Shown: positions 42,659 to 50,570 of the stretch, piece by piece
Layout: each line of letters opens with the position of its first letter
Numbering within the stretch: the first letter of the stretch is position 1
Assembly (NCBI GenBank): GCA_009838175.1
Contig: VXSB01000040.1
Span: 1 to 64,000, forward strand
DNA: 64,000 bases
Direction of reading: 5' to 3'
Source of the DNA: Chloroflexota bacterium
GTDB taxonomy: Bacteria; Chloroflexota; Dehalococcoidia; Lucifugimonadales; Lucifugimonadaceae
Program-made: the position numbers and the translations under genes
The notes under the pieces: model-generated
The model's database searches: none
Told to the model about the DNA's origin: nothing
Seen by the model: only the letters and a program-made list of their open reading frames with translations

Positions 42659-44779
42659 ATGGAACCACCCGATGCTCAGACCTCGGATCTAGAACCTCCG
42701 GACGGGCCAATAAATCCGTCCAACGCCACGCGGCGTAGCGCCGTCAAGAATGTGCTATCAGCATTAAATGGTTGGCAGGCAGTACCGGCGTTCATCATCG
42801 CTCTCTACCTATTTTTGGGCGTCTTCGGGCCTACATTGGCTCCATTCAACCCCGAGATGTCTGACCTCAAACATCGGTTTTGCCCTCCGCTGGCGATCGA
42901 CGCGTTAACGACATCAATTAGTTCCGCTTCGGATTGCAGTGCGACCAATGTTTTCGGGACCGATCAAATCGGCAGAGACATTTTCTCAAGGTTGTTGCAC
43001 GGAGCCCGGACCTCATTGTGGGTGGTTGGATTGAGCGTCTTCACCGGCACTGCCGTAGGAAGTGTTGTGGGGGCAGTGGTTAATGGTTGGCGTCGAAAAC
43101 TTCGGTTGGTTTCGTACGGGGTAGCGATTTTCACCATCGTCCCGTTCGCGGTCTTCGTATTCGCTCAACCCCACAGTCTGTACATTTACGGCGTGATCAA
43201 TTCGGCCGTGGGGAGCAACGCGGTGGATTGGTCAGCTGTGGTGGCATTGTCGAGTTTCTCAGCAGTGCTGACGTTCGTGCTCGTCGCTGTTGCGTACCGG
43301 TATGACGAAGCGTGTCGCGTCTCGTGGGTTTCAGAAGTGGATGCCGCAGACAGGGCCAGCAGTTTCTGCGAGATTCATCGCAGACAGATTGTTGCTTTGG
43401 CGCCTTGGATCGGGTTGGCGGCAATCGCAAATTCCGCGTTGGTTTTCCTCGGCTCGGGGTCGCAGGCCTATCTGCTCTCAGCGATCACATGGTCGTTCGA
43501 ATGGGAATATCTGCTTGAGCACATCGGAATGTTCAGCGCATTATTGCCGATGGTTTTGTTCCCGATAGCCTTTGTGACATTCGGAGCGTGGTGGTTTGTG
43601 CGTCATGTTCGGGATAGGTTCAAAACGATTTCGGAAGTCTCATCCGGTTCGGAAGACAAGGTTGATGATGGTGGGGAAGAGCTTGCGATCGACGTTTCCA
43701 CACCAACCGATAGATGTCCAGACAGCGTTGAATCCGGACCACTTGGAAACGACGTCTTGATCGATTCCAGTTCGATCGCGAAAAGACGGCGTTGGATCGT
43801 GGTCATCATTGCCATCACTGCGGCAATCGCCGCCTTGCGCTTCGGAGGTGCAGAGGTGGTGCCGGTCGTCAGGGAACTGGCACAAGATAGTTACCAAAGC
43901 GCATCAACAGTGTCCCGGCAAGGGTGGGTAGAGGCGTCAAATTGTGCGACTGAGATGAGTTCAAGAGTGATGACCTTTAGGGCGTTGCCACCTGAAGAGC
44001 AGGAGATTAAAGCAAGTCAACGCTGTCTGGAGCTGTACTTCGAGCATCGAAACGCGCCGACGCACCGATTGACCATCGACTACGCTCTGCAATTCGTGCC
44101 GCAAACGTTGACGCTCGCGCTTATCGCCACCGTCGTGTCTACAGCTGTGTGGGTGGTTACCTCAGCGTCTGCGAACGTCGTGAGAAGGACAATTACTGCT
44201 TGCCTCATTCTGGTTGCGTTGCTGGGATTGATGTTGACGTTCGGATCTGGCGTATGGACCCTGGTCGTCTTGCAGTGGATCGATCCCGTGATTTCGGTGA
44301 CACACGACAAAAGCATGGCAACCTCAAGAGCTCTCAACATCGTTCGCGACTTCTCCGTCGCGTTAGGCGTTACCTATCTGATGATAGCGATCTTGAAGCC
44401 GAACCTTAGACTGGGAAAAACGGTTCCGAAGATTAACGTTCTATCGAATTGGTCTTCTTTTTTCGTTCCGTGCATCCTACACACGTCGGGGTTCCTGATC
44501 GTGTTTCACTACCACTTCCCCGCAAATTTCCTGTTTCTCGACGAACATTTGGGCGTGATCGTTAACCCCTCGGAGGAGGTGTACATTTCATCCCGTTCGC
44601 TAGTTCGATATTGGATATGGACCTATTGGTTTGCGCTGATCGGCTACGCCGCGATAGTTTTAGGCTTTTTCGCGGCGGGGATTTGGGGATTTAGGCGGTT
44701 CGTTGCAAGTGACCTATACGGCGTTGACTCAACGCTTGTCAGTCCAGATAATCCATCTCAGGACGCAGATCCCACCTGA
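42659..44779 (+). CDS. Fused and degenerate DppC-DppB-like double permease
   Basis: 706 residues, starting at ATG 42659; a longer frame from 42212 overlaps dppC and is not real. Residues about 35-325 follow DppC: FGTDQIGRDIFSRLLHGART (99-118), then helices, and ALVFLGSGSQ at 260-269 where DppC has its conserved FLGLG. The coupling loop (about 229-248) has lost the usual Ala-Leu-Gly core. A polar linker (325-375) leads to a second membrane half (378-683) with a DppB-like order of segments (LTIDYALQFVPQTLTLALIA at about 471-490) but almost no conserved motifs. Probably an accessory or pseudo-permease of system 2. The last 41 bp overlap the convergent sulfatase gene. Confidence 0.65.
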   Translation: MEPPDAQTSDLEPPDGPINPSNATRRSAVKNVLSALNGWQAVPAFIIALYLFLGVFGPTLAPFNPEMSDLKHRFCPPLAIDALTTSISSASDCSATNVFGTDQIGRDIFSRLLHGARTSLWVVGLSVFTGTAVGSVVGAVVNGWRRKLRLVSYGVAIFTIVPFAVFVFAQPHSLYIYGVINSAVGSNAVDWSAVVALSSFSAVLTFVLVAVAYRYDEACRVSWVSEVDAADRASSFCEIHRRQIVALAPWIGLAAIANSALVFLGSGSQAYLLSAITWSFEWEYLLEHIGMFSALLPMVLFPIAFVTFGAWWFVRHVRDRFKTISEVSSGSEDKVDDGGEELAIDVSTPTDRCPDSVESGPLGNDVLIDSSSIAKRRRWIVVIIAITAAIAALRFGGAEVVPVVRELAQDSYQSASTVSRQGWVEASNCATEMSSRVMTFRALPPEEQEIKASQRCLELYFEHRNAPTHRLTIDYALQFVPQTLTLALIATVVSTAVWVVTSASANVVRRTITACLILVALLGLMLTFGSGVWTLVVLQWIDPVISVTHDKSMATSRALNIVRDFSVALGVTYLMIAILKPNLRLGKTVPKINVLSNWSSFFVPCILHTSGFLIVFHYHFPANFLFLDEHLGVIVNPSEEVYISSRSLVRYWIWTYWFALIGYAAIVLGFFAAGIWGFRRFVASDLYGVDSTLVSPDNPSQDADPT

Positions 44780-46268
44780 GAGAATCGGGTGGATCGATGT
44801 TCTTCGCCCACGCCTCCATCAACTCCTGCTCGCGCTTCAGTATCCGCATCCGTTCCGCGATGTGGTCAGGATCCCAGCCGTCCAAAACCCGATCCATCAA
44901 CTCATCCCTTACGCCCCTGCAACTCGGATCTTGTGCCCTGTCGTTAAGTTCGTGGGGATCTTCGGCTAGGTTGAAGAGTTGGGGTTCGAAGCCGTGGTAG
45001 TAGTTGAGTTTCCAGTCGCCGGAGCGGACCATGCGGTTTTGGACGCCGCCGGGGCGGGCATGGATATCTGCGCCACCGAGGTTTGCGGATATGCCGGAGC
45101 CGACGGAGGAGTCGTTCATGCAGTACTCGCTGAAGACGGCGTCTTTCCAATCGGCAGTGTCCGGGTTATTGATGAGGTCGATGACGCTCATACCGTGGGA
45201 TTGAGGCAGGGGTTGTGCGCCTGCGGCGTCTAGCATGGTTGCAGCTAGGTCGAATTGGTCGATTGGGGTGTCGATGACGCGGCCTTCGGCTAGGTGTCCG
45301 GGCCATGAGACTATGGCTGGGACGCGGGATGAGTCTTCGTAGAAGGTCTGCTTCCACCAAAGGCCGTGCTCCCCTACCTGCTCGCCGTGGTCGGAGGTGT
45401 AGATGATGATGGTGTTGTCCATGTAGCCGTTGGCGTCAAGGGCGTCGAGGATTTCGCCGATGAGCTGGTCGGTGCGGTCGCAGAGTGCCCAGTAAGCGAT
45501 TCGGGAGCGCATGATTTCTTCGTCGGTGACTTCGACGATGCCGGTGCGCTCTCGCCACCACTGGATGTACGGGTGGCAGTCCTCAATCGGTTCGGTTGGT
45601 ACGGTCGGCATGGGGACGCGGCCGTCGTATTTGTCGTAGTCGGCGGCGCGGGCGACGAATGGTTGGTGAGGGAGCATGAGGCCGATGGATAGGCAGAGCG
45701 GGGAGTCGTCGAGTCCGGAGCGGCGGGTGATGCCTTTGTTGTTTATGTAGTCAACCGCCGACTGCGTTACATATTCGTCGTGGACTTCGTAGGCGCTCTG
45801 GCCGCGTCCGGAAGCTTCTAAGCTGACGCGTGCAGGCCCAGCGGTGCCGTGCAACTGTCCGTGGTCTACTGGCCGCGGACTACCGGGGTAGTTGGGGCTG
45901 TGGTCGCCAACATACCGTCGGGAGAAGCCGTGGAGCTGATCGACGCCGTTGTAGTGCATCCTGCCGATCTGGACCGGATCGTATCCCGCCGCGCCGAGGG
46001 AATGGGCATAGGTCGGGACCGCGGAGCTTAGGATCTGGTCGTTTGTCCAGACCTCGGTCTCAAACGGATATCGGCCCGTAACCAGAGCCGTCCGTGACGG
46101 AACGCAGATCGGCGAGCCGCAGTACGCGCCGGTGAAGATCGCACCGTTTGCCGCCAATCGGTCGAGATTCGGTGTCTCTAAGACCTGATCCCCGTAGGCA
46201 CCGATGACCGCTGGATTGTGCTGGTCGGACTGAATGTAGATGATGTTGGGGAGTGAATTTTCGGGCAT
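44739..46268 (-). CDS. Type I sulfatase (system 3 operon)
   Basis: 509 residues. Start ATG at 46268 (MPENSLPNIIYIQSDQ); the longer reading overlaps dppF and is not coding. Formylglycine site ICVPSRTALVTGRYP (C-x-P-x-R). Metal-binding strands NIIYIQSDQHN and IIIYTSDHGEQVGEHG are intact. No signal peptide. It starts 10 bp after dppF of system 3 in the same direction, so it is the last gene of that transport operon, suggesting a sulfated import substrate desulfated in the cytoplasm. Distinct in sequence from the sulfatase at 9086. Confidence 0.92.
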   Translation of the reverse strand: MPENSLPNIIYIQSDQHNPAVIGAYGDQVLETPNLDRLAANGAIFTGAYCGSPICVPSRTALVTGRYPFETEVWTNDQILSSAVPTYAHSLGAAGYDPVQIGRMHYNGVDQLHGFSRRYVGDHSPNYPGSPRPVDHGQLHGTAGPARVSLEASGRGQSAYEVHDEYVTQSAVDYINNKGITRRSGLDDSPLCLSIGLMLPHQPFVARAADYDKYDGRVPMPTVPTEPIEDCHPYIQWWRERTGIVEVTDEEIMRSRIAYWALCDRTDQLIGEILDALDANGYMDNTIIIYTSDHGEQVGEHGLWWKQTFYEDSSRVPAIVSWPGHLAEGRVIDTPIDQFDLAATMLDAAGAQPLPQSHGMSVIDLINNPDTADWKDAVFSEYCMNDSSVGSGISANLGGADIHARPGGVQNRMVRSGDWKLNYYHGFEPQLFNLAEDPHELNDRAQDPSCRGVRDELMDRVLDGWDPDHIAERMRILKREQELMEAWAKNIDPPDSLRWDLRPEMDYLD

Positions 46269-46278
46269 GGCGGTTCGG

Positions 46279-47289
46279 TTAACTGGCGACTGGAGCACGG
46301 TTGGCGATTGGCATTTCGTCATAGAGGTAGCAGCTTGCGACGCGATCGTCGTTGATCTGGAACGCGGTCGGGTGCTCGTCGTGGCACCTGTCCATGACCT
46401 GCGGACAACGATCGGCGAATTTGCATCCGGTAGTTTCGCCAGATTCGTCGATTGATAGGACTTCGTCGCCGCCTTCTTCCCATCCGCTATCCGCCCGCAT
46501 TTGAGGGATCGATTCGACGAGGAGGCGAGTGTACGGGTGTTTGGGGTCACGGATAACGCGTTCGACGCTGCCCTGCTCTACCACTGAGCCCTTGTACATC
46601 ACCAGAATATCGTCGCAGATCTGGTAGGCGGTAGTTAGGTCGTGTGTGACGTAGACGACTGATATGCCGAGGTCTCGGTTGAGGGTTCGGATCGATTCGA
46701 GGATGGTTGCTCGGAGTGATGCGTCGACCATTGAGACGGGTTCGTCGGCGAGGATGATGCGTGGTTTCAGTAGGAGTGCTCGTGCGACCATCATGCGCTG
46801 GCGTTGGCCGCCGCTGAGTTGGTGGGGGTAGCGTCCGAGCATTTCGTCGGGGCGCAATCCTACTGTTTCGAGCGCCTCTCTGATCAGCTGGACCCGCTCA
46901 TCCCTCGAACTCGCAAGCCCGAACTTTTCGATGGCTACGTGGAGGAGGTGATCTGCTTTGTAGAAGGGGTTGTAGACCTCGAATGGGTCTTGGAAGATGG
47001 GCTGGACTTCGCGTCGGAAGTTTCGACGGTCGTTGCCGGACATTCCAGAGACGTCTTGTCCGTCGTAGATGACGTTTCCTAATGTGGGTTTGATGACACC
47101 CAAGAGGAGTCTGGCCAAGGTCGTCTTGCCGCTGCCGCTCTCTCCTGCTACGGCGGTGATTGTCGGTCGATCTGCAGAAATCGCGAAAGTGACATCGTCA
47201 ACCGCTACAGTGACGTTGGATCGGTTGAAGAGTCCGCCGCCAAAGACCTTGGTGACGTTTTGGAGTTCGAGAAGGTTAGGCAACTTCAC
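46279..47289 (-). CDS. Oligopeptide-type ABC transporter ATPase, DppF-like (system 3)
   Basis: 336 residues. Same loop near the N-terminus as the system 1 paralogue (FGGGLFNRSNVTVAV) and nearly identical core motifs: Walker A GESGSGKT, signature LSGGQRQRMMVARA, Walker B IILADEP. The C-terminal Cys cluster is TGCKFADRCPQVMDRC. GTG start, overlapping the end of dppD by 14 bp. It drives the system 3 permeases. Confidence 0.93.
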   Translation of the reverse strand: MKLPNLLELQNVTKVFGGGLFNRSNVTVAVDDVTFAISADRPTITAVAGESGSGKTTLARLLLGVIKPTLGNVIYDGQDVSGMSGNDRRNFRREVQPIFQDPFEVYNPFYKADHLLHVAIEKFGLASSRDERVQLIREALETVGLRPDEMLGRYPHQLSGGQRQRMMVARALLLKPRIILADEPVSMVDASLRATILESIRTLNRDLGISVVYVTHDLTTAYQICDDILVMYKGSVVEQGSVERVIRDPKHPYTRLLVESIPQMRADSGWEEGGDEVLSIDESGETTGCKFADRCPQVMDRCHDEHPTAFQINDDRVASCYLYDEMPIANRAPVAS

Positions 47290-48376
47290 TGCCCGCCATG
47301 GCTACGTCGGGGTCGAAAAGATGGCACATGACGTGACGGTTATCGCCAATGTCTGTGTCTTTGGGTTCGAGTTCGTTGCACGGGCCTTCGACTGATGGAC
47401 ACCTCGGGGCGAAGACGCATCCGGGTGGGAGGTCAACCAAGGGCGGCGGGATGCCGGGGATACCTGTGAGGCGTTCGCGTTTCTCTTCGAGGTCTGGGAC
47501 GCTGTTGATGAGGAGTTTGGTGTATGGGTGTTTAGGCTCTTCGATGATTTGCTGGACAGTGCCGATGTCGACGAGTTTTCCGGCGTACATGACGCCGATA
47601 CGGTCTGCGAATTGTGCGACTAGTCCCATGTCGTGTCCGATGAGAATGACTGCAGCACCTGTGTCACGTTGGACGCGGCTCAACGTCATCATTACCTGGC
47701 GTTGAACGACAACGTCCAAGGCGCTGGTAGGTTCGTCGGCGACGATTACCTTGGGGTTCATGCTGGTGCCGGTGGCGATTGCGACACGTTGCTTCATTCC
47801 GCCGCTGAGTTCGTGCGGAAACATTCGGCCAACGTTTTCGCGGAGTCCGACGCGGAGAAGGAGGTCATAGACGTGACTGCGCAGGTTTTCTTTGGTGTCT
47901 TTGATTCCGTGGTCTATGAGGCCGTCGAAGATTTGGTCCTCAATGCGCATCACGGGGTTCAATGCATTCATCGCGGATTGGGTGACCAAGGCGATCTCCG
48001 CGAGCCGTGCCAAGCGCATCTCTTCGTCGTCGAGCGGGACCAAATCCCTGCCGTCGAGGAGGATCTGTCCGCCGTCGATGTAGCCTGGGGCTTTGGTGAG
48101 TTTCATCAACGCCATTCCGAGGGTTGTTTTGCCACAACCTGATTCGCCGACGAGTGCTAGGCGTTCGCCTTGTTGCAAGGCGAAACTCACGCCGTCTACC
48201 GCTTTTACGACTCCTGCTTCGGAGTCGTAATAGACCTTCAGATCTTTGACATCGATTGCCGGCAATGAAGAATCGCCCATGCCAGAGCGACGGAGATCAT
48301 CAACAGTCGTCGGCATTTCGGATCGCGTTGATTGCTCGCGATCTGCAACGGCGTTAGTGGTTGTTTCTACTGCCAA
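47276..48376 (-). CDS. Oligopeptide-type ABC transporter ATPase, DppD-like (system 3)
   Basis: 366 residues. Walker A GESGCGKT, signature LSGGMKQRVAIATG, Walker B VIVADEP, C-terminal cluster CVFAPRCPSVEGPC. It lacks the insertion seen in the system 1 DppD. A TTG start directly abuts the TAG stop of dppC (no gap), pointing to coupled translation in the operon. Confidence 0.93.
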   Translation of the reverse strand: MAVETTTNAVADREQSTRSEMPTTVDDLRRSGMGDSSLPAIDVKDLKVYYDSEAGVVKAVDGVSFALQQGERLALVGESGCGKTTLGMALMKLTKAPGYIDGGQILLDGRDLVPLDDEEMRLARLAEIALVTQSAMNALNPVMRIEDQIFDGLIDHGIKDTKENLRSHVYDLLLRVGLRENVGRMFPHELSGGMKQRVAIATGTSMNPKVIVADEPTSALDVVVQRQVMMTLSRVQRDTGAAVILIGHDMGLVAQFADRIGVMYAGKLVDIGTVQQIIEEPKHPYTKLLINSVPDLEEKRERLTGIPGIPPPLVDLPPGCVFAPRCPSVEGPCNELEPKDTDIGDNRHVMCHLFDPDVAMAGSEVA

Positions 48377-49381
48377 CTAGAACCGTCTCCGCAACCGCGG
48401 GTTGGCCCATTCGTCCATTCCGCGTGACAGCATGAACAATCCGATGAAGAGGATGACGATGACGACGATTGGAGGCGACCACCACCACCACCATCCATTG
48501 ACGAGAGATCCGTACCAGATGTTGTGGTAGATCATCATTCCCAAGGTGTTGGAACTGAAGTCGCCGAGGCCAAGTGCTTCGAGTCCGATGGAGGCGAGTA
48601 TGGCGGATGAGACGGCGAGGACGAAGTTTGCGACGATGAAGGGCATGAGGTTGGGCATCATCTCCTTCAAGATGACTTCTGGGCCGTTCATTCCCGAGAG
48701 TCGTGCCATCTCGACGTATGAGCGTTGTTTCATTACCAGGACTTGGGATCGGACGACTCTAGTGGGGCCAAGCCACGCGAGCATGGCGATGATGAGTGCG
48801 AGTTGGATGAAGGTCATCTCTCCTCCTCCGACTTCTCGCCAAGCGATGGTGATGATGATCAGGATCAATAAACCGGGGATGGTCTGCAAAGTGTCGACGA
48901 TGAATCGGATTGCTGCGTCTAGGATACCGCCGTAGTAACCGGCTGCGAAAGCGAGGATGGTGCCGACGACGGTGCCAAGCGACCCGGCGATCAAGCCGAT
49001 CATGATCGTTTGAGGGATCCCTTGCGAGAAGGAAGCCAGGATGTCCTTGCCTAGACGGTCGGTGCCTAAAAAGTGTTGACGCTCCTCGTTGTCGTAAGCG
49101 AAGCAGAGTTCGCGGGGGTTTTCGGAGCTGTAGCAGGGATGTGGGTTTTGGAGGGAAGGTCGTTTGTTGGGCGGTGCGAATGCTAGGTCTTTCGCGTCTT
49201 CAGGAGCAGTCATCAGGGTTCCGAATGCCCAGAACAGAATGATGATTCCAAGTAACACGAACCCGGCGATAATCGACGGGTTCCGCTTCATGTACCGCCA
49301 CAGTCCGGCGGCTTGGTTCAGCGTGTCGGAAGTGGGGCTACTGGAGGTTGCCAGCGGTTCTGTGGGTGCTGTGGTGGCCAT
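48377..49381 (-). CDS. Oligopeptide-type ABC permease, DppC-like (system 3)
   Basis: 334 residues. LGTDRLGKDILASFSQGIPQ at the N-terminal membrane face; coupling loop RSYVEMARLSGMNGPEVILKEMMPN. It has a periplasmic insertion with two cysteines (PHPCYSSENPRELCFAYD, about 92-109) before the first signature, absent from the system 1 paralogue; these could form a disulfide. Stop next to the TTG start of dppD. Confidence 0.93.
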   Translation of the reverse strand: MATTAPTEPLATSSSPTSDTLNQAAGLWRYMKRNPSIIAGFVLLGIIILFWAFGTLMTAPEDAKDLAFAPPNKRPSLQNPHPCYSSENPRELCFAYDNEERQHFLGTDRLGKDILASFSQGIPQTIMIGLIAGSLGTVVGTILAFAAGYYGGILDAAIRFIVDTLQTIPGLLILIIITIAWREVGGGEMTFIQLALIIAMLAWLGPTRVVRSQVLVMKQRSYVEMARLSGMNGPEVILKEMMPNLMPFIVANFVLAVSSAILASIGLEALGLGDFSSNTLGMMIYHNIWYGSLVNGWWWWWSPPIVVIVILFIGLFMLSRGMDEWANPRLRRRF

Positions 49382-49384
49382 GCC

Positions 49385-50398
49385 CTATGCAGATGAGTAG
49401 CTGATTCTGGGATCGAGCAGGGGGTAGATGACGTCGATCACGAGCATTGCAAAGGCGATGGCTAGGACGATGATGAATACGACGCCTTGGATGACGAAGT
49501 AGTCGAATCCTGTGATTGCTTCGTATAGGACTCTGCCAATCCCTGGATAACCGAATATCCGCTCCACTAATATCGCACCAGAAACGACGTGTGGGAGGGT
49601 TAATGCCAGCGCGGTCGTCTGAGGCAGTACGGCGTTGCGGACAGCGTAGCGAAAGAAAGCTCTAGCTTTGGTCAGACCTTTGGCTTCTGCTTGCAGCATG
49701 TAGTCCTCGCCCTGCATCGTGATCATCATTGATCGCATTCCAAGTGCCCAGAAGCCGATCGACGCCAGAACGATGGACAGGGCAGGTAGGAGCGAGTGTT
49801 TGAACACCTCCCACAGGAACCCGAAGTCGCTCCAATCTGGCAGTGTCGTAGGCGCGTAGCCGCCACCTAACGGGAGCAGTTTGGCTTGGAATGCCAAGAG
49901 CCAGATCAGTATCAGGCCCAGAAGGTAGTAAGGAACAGCGGCAAGGAGAAAGAATGGTGGAAGGATGAGTTCAAATGCTGCTTTGGGTCCGTGCTGCCAA
50001 GCCAAAACTGCACCGCCGAGGGTTCCGACAACAAAGGCTAGAAGAGTAGAGGTCACCAGCAAGCCGATCGACCATGGCATCGCTTGGTTGATGAGTTCGC
50101 TGACGCGCGTAGGGTATTTGGTGATCGATTCTCCGAAATCGAATCTGACGGCGGTTGAGAGATATGTCAGATATTGAAGGACTAACGGACGATCCAGTCC
50201 GAATTTGGCGTTGTAGGTTTCGATGAGGGCTGCGTAATCTTCGGCTCGCGTCGTCACACCCTCGGCTGCGAGCAACTCAAGGCGGGTGGCAATCGGGTCT
50301 TGACCGGTGAATCTGGGGAGAAAGAAGTTGAACGATGTGGCGACAAAAATTACAGCCACGAACATTCCGATCCGTCTCGCCAGATAATCTACGGTCAT
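49385..50398 (-). CDS. Oligopeptide-type ABC permease, DppB-like (system 3)
   Basis: 337 residues. FFLPRFTGQDPIATRLELLA, FGLDRPLVLQYLTYLSTAVRFD, coupling loop EDYMLQAEAKGLTKARAFFRYAVRN, FGYPGIGRVLYEAI and a DPRISY end. Closely similar in design to the system 1 DppB. It lies 3 bp before dppC, and 172 bp after the binding protein gene. Confidence 0.94.
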   Translation of the reverse strand: MTVDYLARRIGMFVAVIFVATSFNFFLPRFTGQDPIATRLELLAAEGVTTRAEDYAALIETYNAKFGLDRPLVLQYLTYLSTAVRFDFGESITKYPTRVSELINQAMPWSIGLLVTSTLLAFVVGTLGGAVLAWQHGPKAAFELILPPFFLLAAVPYYLLGLILIWLLAFQAKLLPLGGGYAPTTLPDWSDFGFLWEVFKHSLLPALSIVLASIGFWALGMRSMMITMQGEDYMLQAEAKGLTKARAFFRYAVRNAVLPQTTALALTLPHVVSGAILVERIFGYPGIGRVLYEAITGFDYFVIQGVVFIIVLAIAFAMLVIDVIYPLLDPRISYSSA

Positions 50399-50496
50399 CT
50401 CATTAACACTTCGCCGTATTGCGTCCCGATACGCGCCGATTCCAAGTTAACAGAACTGACCGGCGTGACAGGATGCCAGTCGGGAGATTGCGACTA

Positions 50497-50544
50497 GTTG
50501 CGGCGCCGGAATGATGGGTATTCGCTCCCATCCGACGCCGCAAC
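50497..50544 (-). terminator. Hairpin after the system 3 binding protein gene
   Basis: Arms GTTGCGGCG (50497-50505) and CGCCGCAAC (50536-50544) with a smaller inner stem ATGGG/CCCAT. It lies 27 nt beyond the binding protein stop and before dppB. No T-run, so, like the hairpin of system 2, it may allow partial readthrough into the permease genes. Confidence 0.5.
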
Positions 50545-50570
50545 CAATGTTGCTTCCGCTAAAACGCGGA

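Noticed and set aside
46269..46550. N-terminal extension of the second sulfatase
   Set aside because: Overlaps dppF in another frame and is low-complexity Ser/Thr/Arg; the sulfatase fold begins at the ATG at 46268.
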